A stretch of DNA of 64,000 nt from Alphaproteobacteria bacterium UBA1303 (GTDB taxonomy: Bacteria; Pseudomonadota; Alphaproteobacteria; Micropepsales; Micropepsaceae): assembly GCA_002307315.1 (NCBI GenBank), contig DBTZ01000054.1, forward strand, positions 62,001 through 126,000. The letters are read 5' to 3'. The position numbers and the translations under genes are program-made. This document shows positions 33,039-40,885 of this stretch, piece by piece; the first letter of the stretch is position 1; each line of letters starts with the position of its first letter. The notes beneath the pieces were generated by a model. It saw nothing but the letters and a program-made list of their open reading frames with translations. It searched no databases and was not told the origin of the DNA.

Positions 33039-35654
33039 ATGCGGGTTTTGATCCTTACCGAAACGGTAATTGCTATTGCCTTGTTATCCACCGCGACGGC
33101 GGCCCTGGCCGAGACTGCCGGAAAGGCACCATATCTCGATCCAAACCTGTCGCCGCAAGCCCGCGCGGCCGATTTAGCGTCACGTATGACGCTGGAGGAA
33201 AAGGTTCTGCAGATGCAGAGTGGCGCTCCCGCCATTCCGCGCCTGGGCGTTGCGGCTTACAACTGGTGGGGCGAAGCGTTGCATGGCGTGGCTAACGGGC
33301 ATGCCACCGTATTTCCCCAATCGATCGGCTTGGGTGCCACTTTCGATCCCGATCTCATGCACCGTGTGGCCGATGTCATTTCGACGGAGGCGCGGGCTAA
33401 ATACAACGACGCGATGCGCAACGGGTTCACGGCCCAGGCCGCGATCATGCCGACCGACATTGCGCTGACCTTCTGGTCGCCGAACGTCAATATTTTCCGC
33501 GATCCGCGCTGGGGCCGCGGTCAAGAGACCTTTGGCGAGGATCCCTTTCTTACGGGAAAAATGGGGGTTGCCTTCGTCAAGGGCATGCAGGGCGATGATC
33601 CGCGTTACCTGAAAACCGTTGCGACGCCGAAGCATTATGCCGTGCATAGCGGTCCGGAAACGCAACGGCATGGTTTCGATGCCCGCATCAGCGATTACGA
33701 CCTGGAAAACACCTATCTGCCGGCTTTTCGCGCCACCGTGGTCGACGGCAAGGCGGAATCGGTGATGTGCGTCTACAATTCCGTCGACGGTGTGCCCGGT
33801 TGCGCCTCCAGCGATCTTCTGCAGAAGCATCTCAGGGATGCGTGGGGCTTCGGCGGCTATGTGGTGAGCGATTGCGGTGCGGTGGACGACATTTTTAGCA
33901 ATCACAAATTTACGGCCACGCTGGGTGCGGCATCGGTTGCGGCCGTCAAGGCGGGGACCGACCTCACTTGCGGCAATGAATACAAAGCCCTGGTGGATGA
34001 GGTGAAGGCCGGAACCATCGGCGAAACCGAAATCAACCGCGCGCTGGAGCGACTTTTTGTGGCCCGCATTCGTTTGGGCATGTTCGATCCAGCCGATCGC
34101 GTGCCATTTTCCGCGATTCCGATCACAGAGAACGACTCGGCGGCCCATCGCAAACTGGCGTTGGAAGCGGAAAACAGGGCGATCGTGCTGATGAAAAACC
34201 AAGGCGGGATACTGCCGCTGAAGCCGTCGGTGAAGAAGATCGCCGTTCTTGGTCCGTCGGCGGATGACCCCGGGGCGCTGCTGGGAAATTACAACGGCAT
34301 TTCGCGCAAGCAGGTGACGCCGCTGGAAGGAATTCAGCAGCAATTTTCCAAGGCCACTGTGCGATATTCGGTTGGGGCAACCTATACCGACAGCAACCCC
34401 GTCCCCGTATCTTCCTCGACCTTGACGTTGCCGGACGGCAAGGGGCATGGCGTGGTTGCCGAATATTTCGACAATCTCGAGTTCAAGGGCGAACCGAAGT
34501 TGCGTCGCACCGAAGCCCGCATCGCCTTCAATCAGCGTTCGAGCGACGCTACCGTATCCGCGCTTACCAAGGGCAACACATATTCGATTCGCTGGACGGG
34601 CTATTTCACGCCGCCTGCCGGCGGTGAATACTTGCTGGCGGCGCGGACCCATATGTGGAATCGCGGCGGCAACATTCATCTCTTTCTCGATGGCAAGGAT
34701 GTCGGGGTGAATACGGTTCTGGGGCCTGGTGCCATTCCGGGTGCGCTTCCGGCCGGTATGATGACCTCGCGCAATGCCGACGCCAAACTCACACTCGAGG
34801 GTGGACGTCGATATGCCATCCGCGTGGAGTTGAGCCAAAACGGACCGGAAGGCACCACCGATCTCACCTGGATACCGCCCAAGGAAGCGACCTTGGCGCA
34901 GGCGCGATCCCTGGTCGAGGATAGCGACGTGGCTTTGGTGTTCGTTGGGCTGAATTCATCGCTCGAAGGCGAAGAAAACCCCACGGTGAAGATTCCGGGC
35001 TTTTTCGGCGGCGATCGTACAGGCATCGATCTGCCGGAACCGCAAGAAAAACTGGTTGAAGCCGCCATCGCGACCGGTAAGCCGGTGGTGGTCGTCTTGA
35101 CCGCCGGCAGCGCCCTCAGCGTGAACTATGCAGCCGAGCATGCGGCGGCGGTGGTCAATGCCTGGTATGGCGGCGAGGAAGCGGGCACGGCGATCGCCCA
35201 GACCCTGGCCGGGGTCAACAACCCGGCGGGACGTCTGCCGGTGACCTATTACAAAAGTATCGATCAACTTCCGGCCTTCACCGATTACGCCATGAAAGGG
35301 CGCACCTATCGCTATTTCAAAGGTGAGGCGCTCTATAATTTCGGTTACGGTCTCAGCTATTCGCGCTTTTCCTACTCGGATCTGAAGGCGGAACGGAGCG
35401 GCAAAGGCGCGAAAATTAGCGCGACGGTGAAGAATGTTTCGAAACGCGACGGCGACGAGGTGGTTCAGCTTTATCTTTCCGGCTCGGGCGAAGAGATCCG
35501 CAGCCTGCGCGGCTTCCAGCGGATTCATTTGCGGGCCGCGGAGACGAGGGTGGTTAGCTTTACCCTGACGGATCTGCCGGATGCGAAAGTGGAGATCAGC
35601 GTCGGCGGCGGACAACCGATCGGTAGCGTTTCGTACGTCAAGGGATCGCTGTAA
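33039..35654 (+). CDS. GH3 beta-glucosidase/xylosidase with PA14 domain
   Basis: 871 residues from the ATG at 33039 (CGGGAGA upstream), with a Sec signal (ETVIAIALLSTATAALAETA). The GH3 N-terminal barrel includes NWWGEALHGVA and the nucleophile Asp278 in GYVVSDCGAVDD. A PA14 insert at about residues 465-610 (VVAEYFDNLEFKGEPKLRR, FTPPAGGEYLLAARTHMW) splits the C-terminal alpha/beta sandwich. The fibronectin-III-like end contains SLRGFQRIHL. It probably trims glucose from the backbone of xyloglucan or cello-oligosaccharides, or xylose; GH3 substrate cannot be decided by eye. Confidence 0.87.
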   Translation: MRVLILTETVIAIALLSTATAALAETAGKAPYLDPNLSPQARAADLASRMTLEEKVLQMQSGAPAIPRLGVAAYNWWGEALHGVANGHATVFPQSIGLGATFDPDLMHRVADVISTEARAKYNDAMRNGFTAQAAIMPTDIALTFWSPNVNIFRDPRWGRGQETFGEDPFLTGKMGVAFVKGMQGDDPRYLKTVATPKHYAVHSGPETQRHGFDARISDYDLENTYLPAFRATVVDGKAESVMCVYNSVDGVPGCASSDLLQKHLRDAWGFGGYVVSDCGAVDDIFSNHKFTATLGAASVAAVKAGTDLTCGNEYKALVDEVKAGTIGETEINRALERLFVARIRLGMFDPADRVPFSAIPITENDSAAHRKLALEAENRAIVLMKNQGGILPLKPSVKKIAVLGPSADDPGALLGNYNGISRKQVTPLEGIQQQFSKATVRYSVGATYTDSNPVPVSSSTLTLPDGKGHGVVAEYFDNLEFKGEPKLRRTEARIAFNQRSSDATVSALTKGNTYSIRWTGYFTPPAGGEYLLAARTHMWNRGGNIHLFLDGKDVGVNTVLGPGAIPGALPAGMMTSRNADAKLTLEGGRRYAIRVELSQNGPEGTTDLTWIPPKEATLAQARSLVEDSDVALVFVGLNSSLEGEENPTVKIPGFFGGDRTGIDLPEPQEKLVEAAIATGKPVVVVLTAGSALSVNYAAEHAAAVVNAWYGGEEAGTAIAQTLAGVNNPAGRLPVTYYKSIDQLPAFTDYAMKGRTYRYFKGEALYNFGYGLSYSRFSYSDLKAERSGKGAKISATVKNVSKRDGDEVVQLYLSGSGEEIRSLRGFQRIHLRAAETRVVSFTLTDLPDAKVEISVGGGQPIGSVSYVKGSL

Positions 35655-35666
35655 AGACTTCGGTAT

Positions 35667-35712
35667 CCCCGGGCGGCGCGGTATGACGTCATGCGTTCCA
35701 TGCCGCCCGGGG
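35667..35712. terminator. Strong hairpin between GH3 and GH97
   Basis: A perfect 11-bp stem, CCCCGGGCGGC/GCCGCCCGGGG, with a 24-nt loop, starting 12 nt after the GH3 stop. There is no T-tract, so it is either an mRNA-stabilising structure or a weak or Rho-assisted terminator. Confidence 0.5.
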
Positions 35713-35749
35713 CGTTCGCGCCGACAATCCAGATGGCAGGAGTAAAGCA

Positions 35750-37615
35750 ATGCTATTTGAGCATCGGGGACCTGGGTATCGGGCAGGCACGGGCGCGGCC
35801 TGGTGTCTTGCGTTGACGTTGAGTGCCGTGCTCGTCCCGTTTTTAGCCCCGGCGGATGCCGCTCCTGTCGTCATCTCCAGTCCCGACGGAAGCGTGAAGG
35901 CGCAGGTGTCCGCCGATGACGGCGTGCTTCGCTATTCCGTTTTGATGGATGGAAAAGAGGTTCTCGCGCCTTCGCAAGTGATCGTTCGAAGCGATGGCGT
36001 GGTGTTCGGCAACCAGGCCGTTCTCGGTAAACCGAAGGTCTACGTCGTCAACGAGAGCTATGCGTTCTTTGGTGCCAAGGCAAAGGCGGTCGATCACGCC
36101 CGCGTGGCGGTATTTCAGGTGACGACACAAGGGCTGAAATATAGCCTCGATTTGCATGTTGCCGACGATGGCGTCGGTGTTCGCTTGCGTTTGCCGGCCA
36201 AGACGGGGCGCAAGGTAGAGGCCGATCTTTCCACCTGGAAACTGCCTGGCAACCCGACGGTCTGGGCTGCAACCGCCGACCCCAGTTACGAGCAGCACTA
36301 CCGCACCGCCACGCTGAACGCGCTTGGGACCCAAGCTTATGGCTTTCCGCTGACCGCGAAGGTGGGAACGGCATATGTGACGCTTACCGAGGCGGCGCTT
36401 AAGGATTACGGCGATCTCTCCTTCAAGAAGGCGGATGACGGAGCGCTTGTCGGGTTTCTCCCCAATGATCCGCAAGGATGGACGAGCGACAACGAAGTGG
36501 TTCAGCCATGGCGCGTTACCATTGTCGCGCGAGATCTTACGCAGTTGGTCAATACGACCCTGGTCCAGAATCTTAATCCGCCGGCGGATTTCGTGCTTGC
36601 GCATGCCGATTGGATCGTCCCCGGACGCTCGGTGTGGCAATGGATGGCCGTCGGTGCGCCGAAATTCGAGGATCAGCATCGATGGGTCGATTGGACCAAG
36701 TCGCTTGGCTACGAATACTATCTTGTGGATGAGGGCTGGTCCGATTGGAAAGACCCTTGGGCGTCCTTAACGTCCGTGTGCGATTACGCCAAACGCCAGG
36801 GCGTCAAGATCTGGCTCTGGGTTCATAGCAAGGAGGTCTCCGATCCGGGGGCCCGTAAGGCCTATTTCCGCCGCGCCGTGGATGCCGGCGTTGTCGGCGT
36901 CAAAGTGGATTTCCCGCCGCCCACCAACCGGGCATGGTCGAACTGGTATCACGATACGGCCCGCGATGCGGCGGCCTATAAACTGCTGATAGATTTTCAC
37001 GGCGCCACCAAACCGACTGGCATGGAACGCACTTGGCCGAACGAGCTAACCCGCGAGGGCGTGCGAGGGCATGAGTGGCACATCACCCGCTACCACCGCA
37101 TTCTCGAACCGCAGCACGACACCATTCTGCCGTTCACGCGCTATGTTGCCGGTCATGGCGACTATACGCCCATGGTGTTCGATCCCAAGGAACTGCAAGG
37201 CAATAGCTGGGCCCACGAATTGGCGCAGTCCATCGTCTTTACGTCTGCGTTCCTGTGCATGGGCGGGCATCCCGCCGATTACCTCGCCAATCCCGCGAAG
37301 GAGCTGATTTCCGCGCTTCCGGCGACATGGGACGAAACCCTGGTGCTGCCCGCGAGCGAGCCGGGCAAACTTGCCGCTATGGCGCGTCGGCATGGGGATC
37401 AATGGTTCATCGCCATTATTAACGGGGAAGACCCCGTGACGCTCGACATCCCGCTGCGTTTTTTGGGCGTAGGTCCATGGAAGGCGGCCCGTTTCGGGGA
37501 TGTTCCGGACAAATCCGATGCCTGGGACCAGGAAAAAGGAGCGGTGACGGCGCAGACGTCATGGCATGTTCGCCTGGCCTCGCGCGGCGGCTTCGTGGCT
37601 TGGATAAAAAAATGA
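35750..37615 (+). CDS. GH97 alpha-glycosidase, probably retaining (alpha-galactosidase-like)
   Basis: 621 residues, AGGAG 7 nt before the ATG, with a signal peptide at about residues 15-38. An N-terminal beta-supersandwich is followed by the TIM barrel (SVWQWMAVGAPKF, LGYEYYLVDEGWSDWKDP). VVGVKVDFPPP places Asp387 where retaining GH97 enzymes have an Asp nucleophile. GMERTWPNELTREGVRGHEW supplies the acid/base Glu region. Inverting members (SusB type) use Glu instead, so a retaining alpha-galactosidase is favoured over an alpha-glucosidase. It is the last hydrolase gene of the locus. Confidence 0.83.
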   Translation: MLFEHRGPGYRAGTGAAWCLALTLSAVLVPFLAPADAAPVVISSPDGSVKAQVSADDGVLRYSVLMDGKEVLAPSQVIVRSDGVVFGNQAVLGKPKVYVVNESYAFFGAKAKAVDHARVAVFQVTTQGLKYSLDLHVADDGVGVRLRLPAKTGRKVEADLSTWKLPGNPTVWAATADPSYEQHYRTATLNALGTQAYGFPLTAKVGTAYVTLTEAALKDYGDLSFKKADDGALVGFLPNDPQGWTSDNEVVQPWRVTIVARDLTQLVNTTLVQNLNPPADFVLAHADWIVPGRSVWQWMAVGAPKFEDQHRWVDWTKSLGYEYYLVDEGWSDWKDPWASLTSVCDYAKRQGVKIWLWVHSKEVSDPGARKAYFRRAVDAGVVGVKVDFPPPTNRAWSNWYHDTARDAAAYKLLIDFHGATKPTGMERTWPNELTREGVRGHEWHITRYHRILEPQHDTILPFTRYVAGHGDYTPMVFDPKELQGNSWAHELAQSIVFTSAFLCMGGHPADYLANPAKELISALPATWDETLVLPASEPGKLAAMARRHGDQWFIAIINGEDPVTLDIPLRFLGVGPWKAARFGDVPDKSDAWDQEKGAVTAQTSWHVRLASRGGFVAWIKK

Positions 37616-37669
37616 ACGGTTTTCACATCGGGTATTCGACGGGTGCGGCGGCGAACCCCGATCCGGAGT

Positions 37670-38539
37670 TTAGGATCGATTAACGGCAAACTTCGCCACG
37701 AAATCCGTGGGCGATACGCCGAAATGGCGGTGGAACGCGCGCGAAAAGTGGTAGGGATCGCTGTAGCCGACCTTGAGCGCGGAGAACTTCACGGTGCAGC
37801 CCGTGGAAATCAGAATTTCGGCCGCGCGGTTCAGCTTTTTGCGCGTCAAATACTCGAAGGGGCCGGGATGGCCGTACTTGCTGAATAGCCGGCAGATGTA
37901 GGGCGGGGTAAGATTGAGGCGTTTGCCAATGTCCCTCAAATCCTTCAATTCGAGAAAGTGCGTGTCGATGAAGGTTTGACAGCGCTGAAAATTGTGCAGG
38001 CTCCGGCTGCTCTGCTCGCCTTGTGTCGTGCGCATCTGGTTGGTCTTGAGGAGGAGGGCTTTGAGATAGCAGGCACAGATATCCGACGCATTACTAAGAG
38101 CCTTGTCGCCTTCGGCAAGCATCGTTTCAAACAGGCAGCGAAAGCTCTCGATTTCGGGAGTGTACAGAATTTGGCCGGCTTGAAGCCCCGCCATGGCGAG
38201 CATCGGGGCGGCGTCGCTACCGTGAAAATCGATAAAGAATTTCGTCATCACCGCGCCGGGGTCTGTCGCAATGACATGCGCCGTTTGCGGGCCGTAGCAG
38301 AAAAACGTACCCGGGCAGAGTGGATAAGATTTGCCATCTAAAATTGCAGTGCCCCGCCCCGAGACGATGAACTCAATTGCATAGCAAGCAAAGCCTGCAC
38401 GTTCGACGTAGTAGTCCGGGCGGCAGCGCTCCGTTCCTATTAAGGCAATCCGCAGGTTTCTGGATTTCGACACGCGGGTATTCAAGAAACAATAGCGGGT
38501 GTGGTCAACCTGGGTCGAAGTTGGAGGAAGCTGCGGCAT
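37670..38539 (-). CDS. AraC-family transcriptional regulator (sugar-sensing)
   Basis: 289 residues. An N-terminal cupin-like AraC ligand domain (GRGTAILDGKSYPLCPGTFF) is followed by a C-terminal double helix-turn-helix (LKDLRDIGKRLNLTPPYICR, then FSALKVGYSDPYHFSRAFHR). It is convergent with the GH97 gene, whose stop lies 54 nt away. The probable role is activation of the glycosidase genes in response to a released sugar or oligosaccharide (inference from position). Confidence 0.85.
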   Translation of the reverse strand: MPQLPPTSTQVDHTRYCFLNTRVSKSRNLRIALIGTERCRPDYYVERAGFACYAIEFIVSGRGTAILDGKSYPLCPGTFFCYGPQTAHVIATDPGAVMTKFFIDFHGSDAAPMLAMAGLQAGQILYTPEIESFRCLFETMLAEGDKALSNASDICACYLKALLLKTNQMRTTQGEQSSRSLHNFQRCQTFIDTHFLELKDLRDIGKRLNLTPPYICRLFSKYGHPGPFEYLTRKKLNRAAEILISTGCTVKFSALKVGYSDPYHFSRAFHRHFGVSPTDFVAKFAVNRS

Positions 38540-38639
38540 GGCTGTCGTTTGGGGATGAGTTAAGAAAATCCATCAAAGGACAAATCCCGCTGGGTTTCAA
38601 TAATTTTTCTCCGTGCCTATTCCTCTGCAAACCGAATCG

Positions 38640-39272
38640 TCAGGCGATCGCGCGCAGGGCTTCGATATCGGCGCCGACGATGGCCGGTAAATGGCGGGTG
38701 ATTTTTTCCGCCGGCCAATTCCACCAGGCGATCCGTTCCAACTCGACGATAACCTTTGGCGGGAACCGCATCTTGACCACGCGCGCCGGATTGCCGGCCG
38801 CCACGGCGTAGGCGGGAACGTCCTTGCTCACCACCGCGCGCGCACCGACGATGGCGCCGTTGCCGATGCGAACGCCGGGCATGATCAGCGCGTCGTAGCC
38901 GATCCACACGTCGTTTCCGACCACGGTGTCGCCCTTATAGGAAAGGTCGCTTGGCTGCGGCCTGACCTTCTCCCAACCGTTGCCGAAGATAAAAAACGGA
39001 TAGGCCGAAAAGCCGGTAAGTTTGTGATTGGCGCCGTTCATGACGAACTTGGCGCCGCGCCCCAGAGCGCAGAACTTTCCGATGATCAGCTTATCACCGA
39101 TGAAGGGGTAGTGATAAAGGACGTTGCGCTCGAAATCCTCGGGCGCGTCCGGGTCGTCGTAATAGGTGTAGTCGCCGATCACGATGTTCGGGTTGTTCAC
39201 CGTGTTCTTGACGTAGCACACCTGCGGGAAGCCCGTCATCGGATGCGGGGTCGTCGGATCGGGACCGTTCAT
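38640..39272 (-). CDS. CatB/Vat-type hexapeptide acetyltransferase
   Basis: 210 residues. The left-handed beta-helix pattern of the xenobiotic acetyltransferase family is clear: IVIGDYTYYDDPDAPEDFER, IIGKFCALGRGAKFVMNGAN with the following His, HKLTGFSAYPFFIFG, and hexapeptide turns VVGNDVWIGYDALIMPGVRI. Relatives include streptogramin and chloramphenicol acetyltransferases, but many chromosomal members acetylate sugars. Substrate not predictable here. Confidence 0.82.
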   Translation of the reverse strand: MNGPDPTTPHPMTGFPQVCYVKNTVNNPNIVIGDYTYYDDPDAPEDFERNVLYHYPFIGDKLIIGKFCALGRGAKFVMNGANHKLTGFSAYPFFIFGNGWEKVRPQPSDLSYKGDTVVGNDVWIGYDALIMPGVRIGNGAIVGARAVVSKDVPAYAVAAGNPARVVKMRFPPKVIVELERIAWWNWPAEKITRHLPAIVGADIEALRAIA

Positions 39273-39440
39273 GTCAACATTCCAGAGCGATGCACCTTCG
39301 AACGTGTTCGGTCCGTCCGTCCGCGCGTTTGGGCGTCGCCGGCAGGCGGGCGCGGTCTATCATCAGCACATAGGCTTGCTCGGCGCAGACATAGCGCTCC
39401 GTCTCTTCGGTATGGGGGGGGATTTCTACTCCGACCTCAA

Positions 39441-40181
39441 TTACGATTTGCGTTTCAATACACCGATACCCAAAAAACTGCCCTTAACCGACGGATATTG
39501 GTCTGTGAACTCGAAATGCTGGAAATTCTCTTCGGCTTGGCGAAGGTAGGACCAAAACAGCGTCGATCCGGGGCATGCCTGAGAGGCGATATCGTGATGA
39601 ACGATAATATTGCTCACCTTCCTGGCAAGAAGATGATCAAACATAACTGCACTCATGGCGTGGTCGCCGTCGACGAATAACATATCCGGTTTCGCCGTTT
39701 CGGTATATTCCATTACTTCCTTCGAATTGGACAGCCCTTTCAAATAAACGACCGGAATATCGGATATTTCGACGTACTTGTTTATGAACGGCGTCGGCTC
39801 GATCGGATCGACGGCAATGGCACATTCCAGCGGAGCGCCGATCTTCTTCAGCCATTCGCTGATAACGATGAACGTTCCACCCCACCGGCATCCGATCTCC
39901 ATATACTTCTTGATGTCTTTGGCATTGTGGGCAAGCCAAACCAGATATTTGGCCAACTGCGAAGGATACTGCCACAAATGCAGCCCCTTGCCGTAATAGG
40001 CACTCAGCTCGGCGGGCTGCTCGTGCATATACTCGTTATTAAGACCAATATCCGGAATAAACGTTTTTTCCAGGTACTCGGTATCGAAGCATTTTTTAAA
40101 ATCGAGGTTTCTAATTTTATTTACCGTAACTTCAACCTCATTGACGATTTGCGAATAATACTCATACCGGTCCGTTTCCAT
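39441..40181 (-). CDS. CmcI-like / class I SAM-dependent methyltransferase
   Basis: 246 residues from the ATG at 40181 (METDRYEYYSQIVNEVEVTV). It contains KYMEIGCRWGGTFIVISEWL as SAM-binding motif I, then CAIAVDPIEP, MLFVDGDHAMSAVMFD and IVHHDIASQACPGSTLFW. This layout is seen in cephalosporin-hydroxylase (CmcI)-like and sugar O-methyltransferase families. Base composition is clearly lower in GC than the neighbours, suggesting horizontal origin. It may act on surface polysaccharide together with the acetyltransferase (inference). Confidence 0.65.
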   Translation of the reverse strand: METDRYEYYSQIVNEVEVTVNKIRNLDFKKCFDTEYLEKTFIPDIGLNNEYMHEQPAELSAYYGKGLHLWQYPSQLAKYLVWLAHNAKDIKKYMEIGCRWGGTFIVISEWLKKIGAPLECAIAVDPIEPTPFINKYVEISDIPVVYLKGLSNSKEVMEYTETAKPDMLFVDGDHAMSAVMFDHLLARKVSNIIVHHDIASQACPGSTLFWSYLRQAEENFQHFEFTDQYPSVKGSFLGIGVLKRKS

Positions 40182-40427
40182 TCCGTGCCTCGACAAGGTT
40201 TAAAAATGATAACCGCAAATTCTAAATACATATTAAGTATAATCTGTTTAATTCGGGGTTAACACCAAGCCGCACGGCACAGCTCTGCCGGAAAAGTCTG
40301 TGCCGCAGACGGCGCGGGATGGCTGCCGGCTTTCTGGTATGGAAAATTCAACGAAGGTCTAAACTGCAAGAGCGACGGACGTTCAAACGCGATCAGCCCA
40401 TCGCTCTAGCTCTTTGTTTAGTCGCAA

Positions 40428-40471
40428 CTTTACGCGCAAAACCGATTCCACTTTTGCGCTCGTTGCTCTGG
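40428..40471. repeat. Dispersed palindromic repeat, copy 1
   Basis: A 44-45 nt element beginning CGCAACTTTACGCGCAAAAC and ending in TTTTGCGC plus GTTGC, so its ends can pair. A near-identical copy lies at 54581-54625. It resembles a REP-like intergenic element. It sits in the 359-nt gap 40182-40540, which otherwise holds no gene. Confidence 0.7.
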
Positions 40472-40481
40472 CGGCCCTTTT

Positions 40482-40534
40482 GATTCCGACATTTGCTTGG
40501 CTGTTGCCACAACTGGGATGCAAATGTCGGAATC
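40482..40534. repeat. Perfect 15-bp inverted repeat downstream of trxA
   Basis: GATTCCGACATTTGC and its exact reverse complement are separated by 23 nt; the loop holds a further GTTG/CAAC pair. It begins 6 nt past the trxA stop. It has no T-tract, so it may be a REP-like element or a 3' mRNA-stabilising hairpin. Confidence 0.75.
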
Positions 40535-40540
40535 GGACCA

Positions 40541-40858
40541 CTAGATCGAGCTTTCGATCCACGATTTGATCTGCGATTTTGGCAGTGCGCCGACCTTGGT
40601 CGCCGCCACTTCGCCGCCCTTGAAGATCATCATCGTCGGGATGCCGCGCACGCCGTATTTCTGCGGCGTTTGCGGGTTTTCGTCGATGTTGATCTTGGCG
40701 ATGGTGATCTTGCCGTCAAGCTCGGCGGCGATTTCCTCCAGCGCCGGGGCGATCATGCGGCAGGGGCCGCACCATTCGGCCCAGAAATCGATCAGCACCG
40801 GACCGGGAGCATTCAGCACGTCCGCCTGAAACGACGCGTCGGTAACTTTGAGCGGCAT
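40541..40858 (-). CDS. trxA: Thioredoxin
   Basis: 105 residues from the ATG at 40858 (MPLKVTDASFQADVL); a start at 40867 adds three residues. The active site is FWAEWCGPCRM, the cis-Pro region is RGIPTMMIFKGGE, and the length is that of bacterial Trx1. It is a cytoplasmic disulfide reductase. It is last in the amgK-murU-addB-addA-trxA operon, 27 nt after addA. Confidence 0.95.
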   Translation of the reverse strand: MPLKVTDASFQADVLNAPGPVLIDFWAEWCGPCRMIAPALEEIAAELDGKITIAKINIDENPQTPQKYGVRGIPTMMIFKGGEVAATKVGALPKSQIKSWIESSI

Positions 40859-40885
40859 AAGCAGCACCTCGAGAACATCACGCCT

